Shown here piece by piece: positions 18,753 through 26,909 of a stretch of DNA of 64,000 bases. Position numbers and translations under genes: made by a program. The notes under the pieces are model-generated. The model saw only the letters and a program-made list of their open reading frames with translations, made no database searches and was not told the origin of the DNA. Within the stretch, counting starts at the first letter, position 1; the number at the start of each line of letters is the position of its first letter. This DNA comes from Serratia ficaria (GTDB lineage Bacteria; Pseudomonadota; Gammaproteobacteria; Enterobacterales; Enterobacteriaceae), in the NCBI RefSeq assembly GCF_900187015.1, contig NZ_LT906479.1:1364001-1428000 (forward strand), given 5' to 3'.

Positions 18753-19768
18753 ATTTCCAACAGCAATATCTCTATTGGCTGGCCGGCGTGGTGCTGCTCA
18801 TCGTGGCGGTGATGTCGTTCCGCGATCGCGCCAACCCGCGCCGCATCACCACCGGCTTGTTTTGGGCGCTGTACGGCCTGGTGTTCCTGGTCGGCGACTG
18901 GACCTACGGCCTGCTGGGCGAGGTGTTGGGCGAAGGCAGCAATGAGAAACGCATGCTGCATATCATCGTCGGCGTGGTGGTGGTGATCATGGCCCTGATC
19001 GCCGGCTTCGGCGGCGTGCGGTTGGGCAGCTATCATCAGCGCACGCCGCAGGAGCGCGAAGCCAGCGCCAAACGCCTGGGCAACCGGCTGTTTGTGCCGG
19101 CGCTGGCGATCCCGGTGGTGACGGTGGTCGGCGTACTGCTGTTCAACAATATCCCCGCCCTGCAGACCGCGGTATTCGGCGCCGGCAACCACGCGACGCT
19201 GATCACCCTGTTTTCGATGACGCTGGGGGTGGTGCTCGGCGGCATCATTGCGGTAAGCATGACGCGCGAAACCCTGTCGCAGCCGATACAGGAAACGCGC
19301 CGCCTGCTGGATTCGATCGGCTGGGCGTTTATTCTGCCGCAGATCCTCGCCACGCTGGGGCTGCTGTTCACCGTCGCCGGCGTGGGCACGGCGATTTCCC
19401 ATCTGACCCAGGAGTACCTGGCGGTCGATAACCGCTTTATCGCCGTGGCGGTTTACGCCATCGGCATGGCGCTGCTGACCATGGTGATGGGCAACGCCTT
19501 CGCCGCTTTCCCGATCGTTACCGCCGGCGTCGGCATCCCGATCCTGGTGCTGCAGCACGGCGGCAACCCGGCGGTGATGGCGGCGATCGGCATGTTTTCC
19601 GGCTATTGCGGCACGCTGATGACGCCAATGGCTGCTAACTTTAATATTGTGCCGGCGGCGTTGCTGGAGCTGCCGGACAAGAATGCGGTGATCAAGGCGC
19701 AGGTGCCGACCGGCGTGCTGTTGCTGTTGGTGAACGTATTCCTGCTTTATTTCCTGATGTTCCTGTAG
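18749..19768 (+). CDS. DUF979-family membrane protein, partner of DUF969
   Basis: The 339-residue protein has about nine membrane helices and no signal peptide. I recognise the DUF979 family, whose conserved C-terminal half includes [19 protein letters not shown] and [20 protein letters not shown]. The overall pattern, with a long hydrophobic protein and a conserved Gly/Pro-rich loop near the end, resembles secondary transporters. Its start overlaps DUF969. pcp follows after 8 bases, and the pcp ribosome site overlaps the end of this gene, so cotranscription is very likely. Transport of pyroglutamate-type compounds is an inference from the neighbours. Confidence 0.8.
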   Translation: MNFQQQYLYWLAGVVLLIVAVMSFRDRANPRRITTGLFWALYGLVFLVGDWTYGLLGEVLGEGSNEKRMLHIIVGVVVVIMALIAGFGGVRLGSYHQRTPQEREASAKRLGNRLFVPALAIPVVTVVGVLLFNNIPALQTAVFGAGNHATLITLFSMTLGVVLGGIIAVSMTRETLSQPIQETRRLLDSIGWAFILPQILATLGLLFTVAGVGTAISHLTQEYLAVDNRFIAVAVYAIGMALLTMVMGNAFAAFPIVTAGVGIPILVLQHGGNPAVMAAIGMFSGYCGTLMTPMAANFNIVPAALLELPDKNAVIKAQVPTGVLLLLVNVFLLYFLMFL

Positions 19769-19776
19769 GAGAGCTG

Positions 19777-20421
19777 ATGCAAAAGGTATTGATTACGGGC
19801 TTTGAGCCCTTTGGCGGCGAACGCGTCAATCCCTCCTGGGAAGTGGTGAAGCAGCTGAACGATATGGAACTGGTCGGCACGCGGGTGGTGGCGCGGCAGC
19901 TGCCGTGCGTGTTTGGCGCGGCGCTGGCTGCGCTGAATGCGGCGATCGACGAGGTGCAGCCGGTGATGGTGCTGGCGATCGGCCAGGCCGGCGGCCGCAC
20001 CGACATCACGCTGGAACGGGTGGCGATTAACGTCGATGATGCGCGCATTCCGGATAACCGGGAGCAGCAACCCATCGACGAGCCGATCGTCGCCGACGGC
20101 CCGGCGGCTTATTTCAGCACCTTGCCGATCAAGGCGATGGTCAGTTCGATGCGCGAAGCCGGCATTCCGGCTTCCGTTTCACAAACCGCCGGCACCTACG
20201 TGTGCAACCACGTGATGTATGGCCTGCTGCACCGTCTGAGCGGCCAGCAGGAGATCAAGGGCGGGTTCATTCATATCCCTTACCTGCCGGAGCAGGCGGC
20301 GGCGCACCCCGGCGCGCCGAGCATGGCGGCGTCGACGGTGCTGTTCGCCATTGAGCTGGCCATTTCAATCGCGCTGCAGGTGGAACACGATCTGAAAGTG
20401 GTTGGCGGCGCGACGCACTAA
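19777..20421 (+). CDS. pcp: Pyrrolidone-carboxylate peptidase (pyroglutamyl peptidase I)
   Basis: Pcp is a cytosolic cysteine peptidase (family C15) that removes N-terminal pyroglutamate from peptides and proteins. The product has 214 residues. The catalytic Glu80 lies in [13 protein letters not shown] and Cys143 in [15 protein letters not shown]. The third member of the triad is His166 in [13 protein letters not shown]. The N-terminal [14 protein letters not shown] is typical. The 5-oxoproline released is the substrate of PxpABC encoded upstream, which explains the arrangement. GGAGAGC just before the start overlaps the end of the DUF979 gene. Confidence 0.96.
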   Translation: MQKVLITGFEPFGGERVNPSWEVVKQLNDMELVGTRVVARQLPCVFGAALAALNAAIDEVQPVMVLAIGQAGGRTDITLERVAINVDDARIPDNREQQPIDEPIVADGPAAYFSTLPIKAMVSSMREAGIPASVSQTAGTYVCNHVMYGLLHRLSGQQEIKGGFIHIPYLPEQAAAHPGAPSMAASTVLFAIELAISIALQVEHDLKVVGGATH

Positions 20422-20431
20422 CCGGTCGTTC

Positions 20432-20455
20432 CCCGGCGCAGCCCGCTGCGCCGGG
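20432..20455 (+). terminator. Hairpin between pcp and nei
   Basis: A perfect 10-base stem, CCCGGCGCAG and CTGCGCCGGG, around a CCCG loop lies 10 bases after the pcp stop. Only TCTTA follows, so it is at best a weak terminator or an mRNA-stabilising structure at the end of the pyroglutamate transcript. Confidence 0.5.
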
Positions 20456-20475
20456 TCTTATGCAAGGAGTCGTTT

Positions 20476-21267
20476 ATGCCGGAAGGTCCGGAGATCCGCA
20501 GGGCGGCGGATACACTGGCGGCGGCGGTGATCGACCAGCCGTTGACCGAGGTCGATTTCGCTTTTCCCCAGCTAAAACACTATCGCCAGCGCCTGATCGG
20601 CGAGCGCATCGTCGCCATAGAGCCGCGCGGCAAGGCGCTGCTGACCCATTTCTCCAACGGGTTGACGATGTACAGCCATAATCAGCTGTACGGCGTATGG
20701 AAAGTGGCGCAGGCGGGAGAGACGCCGGTGACCAAGCGAGACCTGCGGGTGCGGCTGGAAACCGCGCAACGCGCCATTTTGCTCTACAGCGCTTCGGACA
20801 TCACGCTGGGGCCGCGGGAAGAAATTGAACGGCATCCTTTTCTGACGCGCATTGGCCCCGACGTGCTGGACGTGTCGCTAACCGCGCAGGCGGTGGCGCA
20901 GCGTTTGCTGTCGCCGCGTTTCCGCAAGCGCCAGTTGGGCGGCATGCTGCTCGATCAGGCGTTTCTCGCCGGACTGGGCAACTATCTGCGCGCCGAAATC
21001 CTGTGGCAGGCGCAGTTGGCGCCGCAGCATAAGCCGCAGGATCTGCCGCCGCACGCGTTGCAGCGGTTGGCGCAAGCCTTGCTGGCGGTGCCGCGGCTGT
21101 CTTATCAAACCCGCGGCCAGGCGGATGACTCTCGCCATCACGGCGCGCTGTTCAGCTTTAAGGTGTTTCACCGCAGCGGCGAGCCCTGCGCGCGCTGCGG
21201 CGCGACGATCGTGCGCGCCGAGCTGTCTTCGCGGCCGTTTTACTGGTGCCCCGGCTGTCAAAAATAG
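20476..21267 (+). CDS. nei: Endonuclease VIII (Nei), oxidised-pyrimidine DNA glycosylase
   Basis: Nei excises oxidised pyrimidines and cuts the abasic site. The protein has 263 residues, the family length. The N-terminal Pro2-Glu3 of [12 protein letters not shown] is the catalytic pair of Fpg/Nei enzymes. The helix-two-turn-helix region is around [19 protein letters not shown]. The C-terminal zinc finger has CARCG and CPGC around a conserved Arg-containing turn. The start has AAGGAG 8 bases upstream. The gene ends 3 bases before the A-run of the gltA terminator and converges with gltA. Confidence 0.95.
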   Translation: MPEGPEIRRAADTLAAAVIDQPLTEVDFAFPQLKHYRQRLIGERIVAIEPRGKALLTHFSNGLTMYSHNQLYGVWKVAQAGETPVTKRDLRVRLETAQRAILLYSASDITLGPREEIERHPFLTRIGPDVLDVSLTAQAVAQRLLSPRFRKRQLGGMLLDQAFLAGLGNYLRAEILWQAQLAPQHKPQDLPPHALQRLAQALLAVPRLSYQTRGQADDSRHHGALFSFKVFHRSGEPCARCGATIVRAELSSRPFYWCPGCQK

Positions 21268-21270
21268 CAC

Positions 21271-21298
21271 AAAAAAACGCCGCCCAATCGGGCGGCGT
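21271..21298 (-). terminator. Rho-independent terminator of gltA
   Basis: ACGCCGCCC (21277-21285) pairs with GGGCGGCGT (21290-21298) around AATC. On the minus strand a run of seven T follows, so it stops leftward transcription from gltA. It lies immediately after the nei stop codon. Confidence 0.92.
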
Positions 21299-21327
21299 GG
21301 TGCGGCTTTATGTAGGGTAAAGCGGCG

Positions 21328-22620
21328 TTACTGGTTTTTCAGCCGGGACTTGAAGTCACGCTCGGCATAGCCGGTGTACAGCTGACGCGGACGGGCGATT
21401 TTGATGCCTTCGTCATGCATTTCGTTCCAGTGCGCAATCCAGCCGATGGTGCGGGCGATGGCGAAAATAACGGTGAACATGGAAGAAGGAATGCCCATCG
21501 CCTTCAGGATGATGCCCGAGTAGAAGTCGACGTTCGGGTACAGCTTCTTCTCGATGAAGTACGGGTCGTTCAGCGCGATGTGTTCCAGCTCCATCGCCAC
21601 CTGCAGCAGGTTGTCGTCCTTCTTGTTCAGTTCTTTCAGCACTTCGTGACAGGTTTCACGCATCACGGTGGCGCGCGGATCGTAGTTCTTGTACACGCGG
21701 TGGCCGAAGCCCATCAGACGGAACGAATCGTTCTTGTCTTTGGCGCGCTTGATGAATTCCGGAATGTGCTCGACGGTCTTGATCTCTTCCAGCATTTTCA
21801 GCGCCGCTTCGTTGGCGCCGCCGTGCGCCGGTCCCCACAGGGAGGCGATGCCGGCTGCGATACAGGCGAACGGGTTGGCGCCGGAGGAGCCTGCGGTACG
21901 CACGGTAGAGGTGGAGGCGTTCTGCTCATGGTCGGCGTGCAGGATCAGGATGCGATCCATGGCGCGCTCCAGCACCGGGTTCACCACGTACTCTTCGCAC
22001 GGGGTTGAGAACATCATGTGCAGGAAGTTGCCGGCGTAGGACAGGTCGTTGCGCGGATAAACGAACGGCTGGCCCAGGGAATATTTGTAACACATCGCCG
22101 CCACGGTCGGCATTTTGGACAGCAGGCGGAACGCGGTGATCTCGCGGTGACGCTCGTTGTTGACGTCCAGCGCATCGTGATAAAACGCCGCCAGGGCGCC
22201 GGTCACGCCGCACAGCACCGCCATCGGGTGCGAGTCGCGACGGAAGCCGCGGAACAGATGCGTGATCTGATCGTGGATCATGGTGTGGCGCGTGACGGTG
22301 GTTTTGAAGGTGTCGAATTCTTCTGCGGTCGGCGTTTCGCCGTACAGCAGGATGTAGCACACTTCCAGGTAGGAAGACTCTTTCGCCAACTGCTCGATCG
22401 GGAAGCCGCGGTGCAGCAGAACGCCCTTGTCGCCGTCGATGAAGGTGATTTTTGATTCGCAGGAAGCGGTAGAGGTAAAGCCGGGATCAAATGTGAAATA
22501 ACCTTTGGAGCCCAGGGCGCGGACATCGAGGACATCGGGGCCCAGTGTCGGGGTTAATACGCCCAGTTCGATCGGAGCTTCGCCATCATTAATGGTTAGC
22601 GTCGCTTTCTTATCAGTCAT
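21328..22620 (-). CDS. gltA: Citrate synthase (type II, hexameric)
   Basis: GltA condenses oxaloacetate with acetyl-CoA to citrate, the entry reaction of the TCA cycle. The product has 430 residues (E. coli 427) and is collinear with it. Catalytic residues lie in [24 protein letters not shown] and YPNVDFYSG. The N-terminal domain typical of the NADH-sensitive Gram-negative enzyme is present ([20 protein letters not shown]). The start has AAGGAG 10 bases upstream. It is divergent from sdhCDAB-sucABCD across a 727-bp regulatory region, the same layout as in E. coli. Confidence 0.97.
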   Translation of the reverse strand: MTDKKATLTINDGEAPIELGVLTPTLGPDVLDVRALGSKGYFTFDPGFTSTASCESKITFIDGDKGVLLHRGFPIEQLAKESSYLEVCYILLYGETPTAEEFDTFKTTVTRHTMIHDQITHLFRGFRRDSHPMAVLCGVTGALAAFYHDALDVNNERHREITAFRLLSKMPTVAAMCYKYSLGQPFVYPRNDLSYAGNFLHMMFSTPCEEYVVNPVLERAMDRILILHADHEQNASTSTVRTAGSSGANPFACIAAGIASLWGPAHGGANEAALKMLEEIKTVEHIPEFIKRAKDKNDSFRLMGFGHRVYKNYDPRATVMRETCHEVLKELNKKDDNLLQVAMELEHIALNDPYFIEKKLYPNVDFYSGIILKAMGIPSSMFTVIFAIARTIGWIAHWNEMHDEGIKIARPRQLYTGYAERDFKSRLKNQ

Positions 22621-22857
22621 TTACTGTCTCCTTAGCGCCTTATTTTAAAAACCTCTAACAACTGAAATACCTTAAATCTCCGCAGGTTGCCCGCAAAAAA
22701 TGGTGCGGACGCTAACTCTGTGAGCGACTGCGCAATTGTGCGCGGGTAGGGTACAGAGTGCTGACCAGGCGAACGAGACGGGTGACCAGTTGTTAACGAT
22801 TCATTGTCATTCGTTATATTCTGTTAATCTTACCTATGACCTGTTCGAGGGTTATGT

Positions 22858-22946
22858 GAACCTATCCCAATAGATTGTTTTAAATGCCTTATTTGCTTTT
22901 TTTGCGGCAAAACCGGGCGGGCAACAACGGCTATTGGGATAGGTTC
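22858..22946. repeat. 89-bp element bounded by perfect 16-bp inverted repeats
   Basis: GAACCTATCCCAATAG at 22858-22873 is the exact reverse complement of CTATTGGGATAGGTTC at 22931-22946, with 57 bases between. The interior is T-rich, then G/C-rich. The first and last six bases, GAACCT and AGGTTC, also bound the inverted repeat between sdhB and sucA. It has the form of a small dispersed palindromic element, but I cannot name a known family. It lies roughly 230 bp upstream of the sdhC -35 element. Confidence 0.8.
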
Positions 22947-23096
22947 TGCCAAATACACTGTTGCATATCTTGCATACCGGGGGAAGTGTATCTGCTGACC
23001 TATAGCGCATCATAGGACCGTTTGTGCCCCTATATGTAATGGAAATGTTGATCTCTTGTCAAATCAGATAATTAATTTTGCACTAATTGTGAAATC

Positions 23097-23112
23097 CGTG
23101 ATCTAAATCACT
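23097..23112 (+). promoter_or_regulatory. CRP-type site upstream of the sdhC promoter
   Basis: CGTGATCTAAATCACT differs from the CRP consensus core TGTGATCTAGATCACA at only three positions. It lies at the same place as the CRP site before E. coli sdhC, 53 bases upstream of the -35 element. It indicates cAMP-CRP activation of the sdh-suc operon. The symmetric TGAT/ATCA halves also make weak FNR recognition possible. Confidence 0.8.
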
Positions 23113-23149
23113 GTTCGGGGGAAATGTTACCAAAGGGATTGTATGGGAA

Positions 23150-23178
23150 TTGTAATCAGAATGTGATCCTCCTATACT
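23150..23178 (+). promoter_or_regulatory. Sigma-70 promoter of sdhCDAB-sucABCD
   Basis: TTGTAA (23150-23155) and TATACT (23173-23178) are separated by 17 bases. The -10 and the following GCCGCCAG are identical to the mapped E. coli sdhC promoter. Transcription would start near 23185, giving a leader of about 160 bases. Confidence 0.85.
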
Positions 23179-23347
23179 GCCGCCAGGTCTCCGGATTACC
23201 CTGAAGTAGGAGCACCCAGCGTTATAAATGCGCGCCGTTTGAGCACAGAGGATGTTGATGTTTGAGCGCGTGACGTGTAAGGGTTTTGGCTCTTAACGCT
23301 GTCTGATCCCCGCCCAGGCCCGGAGGAAGGAAAATAATAAGAGCTGT

Positions 23348-23737
23348 GTGGGCAAAAACGTGAAAAAACAACGACCTGTCAACTTGGATCTGCAAACGAT
23401 CCGGTTTCCCGTAACTGCGATAGCGTCTATCTTACACCGAGTCTCTGGCGTAATTACCTTCGTTGCCGTGGGTATCCTCCTCTGGCTGCTGGGCCTGTCT
23501 CTCTCTTCCCAAGAGGGTTTCCTGCAGGCCGCTGCCATCATGAATAGCTTCATCGTCAAATTCATATTCTGGGGCATCCTCACGGCGCTGGCCTATCACA
23601 TTTGCGGTGGCGTTCGTCACCTGTTAATGGATTTTGGCTATATCGAAGAGAGTTTAGCCGCCGGTACCCGTTCTGCCCAGGTGGCGATCGGTCTCACCGT
23701 CGTGCTGTCAGTTTTGGCTGGAGTCCTCGTATGGTAA
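23348..23737 (+). CDS. sdhC: Succinate dehydrogenase cytochrome b556 subunit
   Basis: SdhC is one of the two membrane anchors of succinate dehydrogenase (complex II) and helps bind haem b and ubiquinone. Starting at GTG 23348 gives 129 residues beginning [15 protein letters not shown], the same length as E. coli SdhC and aligned with it; an in-frame GTG at 23360 is the alternative. Three membrane helices are visible. LHRVSG near residue 30 contributes to the quinone site. The haem-ligand His is in [13 protein letters not shown] near residue 84. The last seven bases overlap sdhD. Confidence 0.93.
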   Translation: MGKNVKKQRPVNLDLQTIRFPVTAIASILHRVSGVITFVAVGILLWLLGLSLSSQEGFLQAAAIMNSFIVKFIFWGILTALAYHICGGVRHLLMDFGYIEESLAAGTRSAQVAIGLTVVLSVLAGVLVW

Positions 23738-24078
23738 ACAATGTTTCTGCATTAGGGCGCAACGGCGTGCACGATTGGCTGCTGCTGCGCGCCTCCGCTA
23801 TCATCATCACCCTGTACGTACTGTATATCCTGGGCTTCTTCGTCACGGCTCCGGATCTCACCTATGAAATCTGGCGCGGCTTCTTCGCCACTTCCATTAC
23901 GAAAGTGTTCACCCTGCTGACCTTGCTGTCGATTCTGGCTCACGCCTGGATCGGGCTGTGGCAGGTGCTGACGGACTACGTCAAACCGCTGGCGGTTCGC
24001 CTGGTGTTGCAACTGGCGATCGTTGTCGTGTTGCTGGTCTATTTACTGTACGGAACAATCGTAGTGTGGGGTGCTTAA
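23731..24078 (+). CDS. sdhD: Succinate dehydrogenase membrane anchor subunit
   Basis: SdhD is the second membrane anchor of complex II and completes the haem and quinone pockets. From ATG 23731 it has 115 residues, as in E. coli. It starts [22 protein letters not shown]. Three helices are present. The conserved [16 protein letters not shown] segment holds the haem-ligand histidine and the quinone-site Tyr. sdhD overlaps sdhC, and sdhA begins directly after the sdhD stop, so the anchor and flavoprotein subunits are translated in step. Confidence 0.95.
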   Translation: MVNNVSALGRNGVHDWLLLRASAIIITLYVLYILGFFVTAPDLTYEIWRGFFATSITKVFTLLTLLSILAHAWIGLWQVLTDYVKPLAVRLVLQLAIVVVLLVYLLYGTIVVWGA

Positions 24079-25845
24079 ATGAAACTGCCGGTCAGAGAGT
24101 TTGATGCAGTTGTTATCGGTGCTGGCGGCGCAGGTATGCGCGCGGCGCTGCAGATTTCCCAGGCGGGCTCAACCTGTGCCCTGCTGTCCAAGGTATTCCC
24201 GACCCGTTCCCATACCGTGTCTGCGCAGGGTGGCATCACCGTGGCGCTGGGCAACACCCATGAAGACAACTGGGAATGGCATATGTACGACACGGTGAAA
24301 GGTTCCGACTATATCGGTGACCAGGACGCCATTGAATATATGTGCAAAACCGGCCCGGAAGCGATTCTGGAGCTGGAGCACATGGGCCTGCCGTTCTCCC
24401 GTCTGGACGATGGCCGCATCTATCAGCGCCCGTTCGGCGGCCAGTCGCTGAACTTCGGCGGCGAGCAGGCGGCCCGTACCGCCGCGGCGGCCGACCGTAC
24501 CGGCCATGCGCTGTTGCACACCCTGTATCAACAGAACCTGAAGAACCACACCACCATTTTCTCCGAGTGGTATGCGCTGGATCTGGTGAAGAACCAGGAT
24601 GGCGCGGTGGTCGGCACTACCGCCATCTGCATTGAGACCGGTGAAGTGGTTTACTTCAAAGCCAAGGCCACCGTACTGGCGACCGGCGGCGCAGGCCGTA
24701 TTTATCAGTCCACCACCAACGCCCACATCAACACCGGCGACGGTGTCGGCATGGCGATCCGCGCCGGGGTACCGGTGCAGGACATGGAAATGTGGCAGTT
24801 CCACCCGACCGGCATCGCCGGCGCCGGCGTGCTGGTGACCGAAGGCTGTCGCGGTGAGGGCGGTTACCTGCTGAACAAGCACGGCGAACGCTTCATGGAA
24901 CGCTATGCGCCGAACGCCAAAGATCTGGCGGGCCGCGACGTGGTGGCCCGTTCCATCATGATTGAAATCCGCGAAGGCCGCGGCTGCGACGGTCCTTGGG
25001 GCCCGCACGCCAAGCTGAAGCTGGACCACCTGGGCAAGGACGTGCTGGAATCCCGCCTGCCGGGCATCCTGGAGCTGTCCCGCACCTTCGCTCACGTCGA
25101 CCCGGTGAAAGAACCTATCCCGGTGATCCCGACCTGCCACTACATGATGGGCGGCATACCGACCAAAGTGACCGGCCAGGCGTTGACCGTGAACGAGAAA
25201 GGCGAAGACGTGGTGATCCCGGGGCTGTTCGCCGTGGGCGAAATCGCCTGCGTCTCGGTGCACGGCGCCAACCGTCTGGGCGGCAACTCGCTGCTCGACC
25301 TGGTGGTGTTTGGTCGCTCCGCCGGCATGCACCTGCAGGAATCGCTGGAAGAGCAGGGCGAGAGCCGTGACGCCAGCGAATCCGACGTGGAAGCCTCTCT
25401 GGAGCGTCTGAACCGCTGGAACAACACCCGCTCGGGTGAAGATCCGGTTGAAATCCGCAAAGCGCTGCAGGCCTGCATGCAGAACAACTTCTCGGTATTC
25501 CGCGAAGGCGATGCCATGGCGAAAGGCCTGGAAGAGCTGAAAGTGATCCGCGAACGTCTGAAGAACGCACGTCTGGACGATACCTCCAGCGAATTCAACA
25601 CCCAGCGCATCGAATGCCTGGAGTTGGATAACCTGATGGAAACCGCGTTTTCCACCGCCGTATCGGCCAACTTCCGCACCGAGAGCCGTGGCGCGCACAG
25701 CCGCTTCGACTTCCCGGAGCGCGATGACGCCAACTGGCTGTGTCATTCGCTGTATCTGCCGCAATCGGAAAGCATGACGCGACGCGAAGTGAACATGCAA
25801 CCGAAGCTGCGCCCGGCATTCCCGCCGAAAGTGCGTTCTTACTAA
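24079..25845 (+). CDS. sdhA: Succinate dehydrogenase flavoprotein subunit
   Basis: SdhA carries covalently bound FAD and oxidises succinate to fumarate. It has 588 residues, identical in length to E. coli SdhA. The dinucleotide motif [12 protein letters not shown] is at residues 12-23. His45 in [13 protein letters not shown] is the FAD attachment site. Active-site motifs [24 protein letters not shown] (here [16 protein letters not shown]), RDVVARS and [10 protein letters not shown] are intact. The C-terminal helical bundle and [16 protein letters not shown] segment are complete. It begins at the base after the sdhD stop. Confidence 0.98.
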   Translation: MKLPVREFDAVVIGAGGAGMRAALQISQAGSTCALLSKVFPTRSHTVSAQGGITVALGNTHEDNWEWHMYDTVKGSDYIGDQDAIEYMCKTGPEAILELEHMGLPFSRLDDGRIYQRPFGGQSLNFGGEQAARTAAAADRTGHALLHTLYQQNLKNHTTIFSEWYALDLVKNQDGAVVGTTAICIETGEVVYFKAKATVLATGGAGRIYQSTTNAHINTGDGVGMAIRAGVPVQDMEMWQFHPTGIAGAGVLVTEGCRGEGGYLLNKHGERFMERYAPNAKDLAGRDVVARSIMIEIREGRGCDGPWGPHAKLKLDHLGKDVLESRLPGILELSRTFAHVDPVKEPIPVIPTCHYMMGGIPTKVTGQALTVNEKGEDVVIPGLFAVGEIACVSVHGANRLGGNSLLDLVVFGRSAGMHLQESLEEQGESRDASESDVEASLERLNRWNNTRSGEDPVEIRKALQACMQNNFSVFREGDAMAKGLEELKVIRERLKNARLDDTSSEFNTQRIECLELDNLMETAFSTAVSANFRTESRGAHSRFDFPERDDANWLCHSLYLPQSESMTRREVNMQPKLRPAFPPKVRSY

Positions 25846-25861
25846 TTGCGGAGATCGATTG

Positions 25862-26578
25862 ATGAAACTCGAATTTTCAATTTATCGCTACAATCCGGAC
25901 GTTGACGACGCGCCGCACATGCAGGATTACACCCTGGAAGCGGAAGAAGGTCGCGACATGATGCTGCTGGATGCGTTAATGCAGCTGAAAGAAAAAGATC
26001 CGTCCCTGTCGTTCCGTCGCTCATGCCGTGAAGGCGTGTGCGGCTCCGACGGCCTCAATATGAACGGCAAAAACGGCCTGGCCTGCATCACCCCGATCTC
26101 TTCGCTGCGCAAAGCCGGCAAAAAGATTGTGATCCGTCCGCTGCCGGGCTTGCCGGTGGTGCGCGATCTGGTGGTTGATATGGGCCAGTTCTACACCCAA
26201 TATGAGAAGATTAAGCCTTACCTGCTGAACGACGGCAAGAATCCTCCGGCGCGCGAGCATCTGCAATCGCCGGATGAACGCGCCAAGCTGGATGGTCTGT
26301 ACGAGTGCATTCTGTGCGCCTGTTGCTCGACCTCTTGCCCATCGTTCTGGTGGAACCCTGACAAGTTCGTTGGCCCGGCCGGTCTGCTGGCGGCGTACCG
26401 CTTCCTGATCGACAGCCGCGACACGGAAACCGAAGAACGTTTAGATGATCTGGACGACGCTTTCAGTGTTTTCCGCTGCCATAGCATTATGAATTGTGTC
26501 AGTGTATGTCCTAAAGGCTTGAACCCGACGCGTGCTATCGGGCATATCAAGTCCATGCTGCTGCAACGCGGCGCATAA
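25862..26578 (+). CDS. sdhB: Succinate dehydrogenase iron-sulfur subunit
   Basis: SdhB passes electrons from FAD to the membrane quinone through three Fe-S clusters. From ATG 25862 it has 238 residues, as in E. coli. The [2Fe-2S] domain has SCREGVCGSDGLNMNG and a later Cys in GLACIT. The C-terminal domain has CILCACCSTSCPSFWWN and CHSIMNCVSVCPKGLNP for the [4Fe-4S] and [3Fe-4S] clusters. GGAG lies 10 bases upstream of the start. The 331-bp gap to sucA contains two repeat elements. Confidence 0.97.
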   Translation: MKLEFSIYRYNPDVDDAPHMQDYTLEAEEGRDMMLLDALMQLKEKDPSLSFRRSCREGVCGSDGLNMNGKNGLACITPISSLRKAGKKIVIRPLPGLPVVRDLVVDMGQFYTQYEKIKPYLLNDGKNPPAREHLQSPDERAKLDGLYECILCACCSTSCPSFWWNPDKFVGPAGLLAAYRFLIDSRDTETEERLDDLDDAFSVFRCHSIMNCVSVCPKGLNPTRAIGHIKSMLLQRGA

Positions 26579-26629
26579 ACGGAATGAGATGCTGCGCCGG
26601 GCGGTATTCCGGCGCACATCCCACGGGAG

Positions 26630-26701
26630 GGAACCTCTAAAAACTGACCCGCGGCTGCGGCGCCATGCAGCCTGGTTTTTCCGCCGGTTTTTAGAGGTTC
26701 C
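26630..26701. repeat. 72-bp element bounded by perfect 15-bp inverted repeats
   Basis: GGAACCTCTAAAAAC (26630-26644) is the exact reverse complement of 26687-26701, with 42 GC-rich bases between. Transcribed as part of the sdh-suc mRNA it would form a long stem-loop between sdhB and sucA. It lacks a T-run and is therefore not a simple terminator. It shares the terminal GAACCT/AGGTTC with the element upstream of sdhC. Confidence 0.8.
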
Positions 26702-26753
26702 TTGTAAGGGACCGCGAGGTCCATAGCAGAACGTATCAGGCCCTAGTGGCATG

Positions 26754-26810
26754 CCCCATGACTTTCGAGTCGCAGCCGACAACGCTGCGGCGCGAAAGGC
26801 GACGGGTATC
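26754..26810. repeat. ERIC-derived hairpin with internal deletion (sdhB-sucA)
   Basis: The left half carries TTCGAGTCGCAG, like the ERIC left end (TTCGAGTTGCAG). The right half, ending GACGGGTATC, resembles the ERIC right end. They are joined with most of the 127-bp element missing. The halves pair as TTTCG/CGAAA and CGCAGC/GCTGCG. It appears to be a shortened ERIC left in the leader of sucA. Confidence 0.55.
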
Positions 26811-26909
26811 AAGTACGTCGAGTGAACCGTTTTTACGGCAAACCGTATCCATCACGGTAATTATGTTAACCACGGCGAAAACTAAAGCTTCAAAGCTTAA
26901 GGGATCATG

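Larger units (their letters stand above)
22621..23149. other. gltA-sdhC divergent regulatory region (left part)
   Basis: This DNA separates gltA from the sdh promoter. The portion near gltA (22621-22860) must hold the gltA promoters on the minus strand, but I could not assign a start point. An 89-base element with perfect 16-base ends lies at 22858-22946, listed separately. The stretch 22947-23090 is AT-rich, including AATCAGATAATTAATTTTG, and would suit ArcA or similar regulators. No coding region with a ribosome site was found. Confidence 0.6.
26579..26909. other. sdhB-sucA intergenic region
   Basis: This gap holds the inverted repeat at 26630-26701 and an ERIC-derived hairpin at 26754-26810. 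The remainder, 26811-26909, is AT-rich close to sucA and could hold the internal suc promoter known in E. coli, but no convincing -35/-10 pair was identified. No small gene was seen. Confidence 0.6.
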
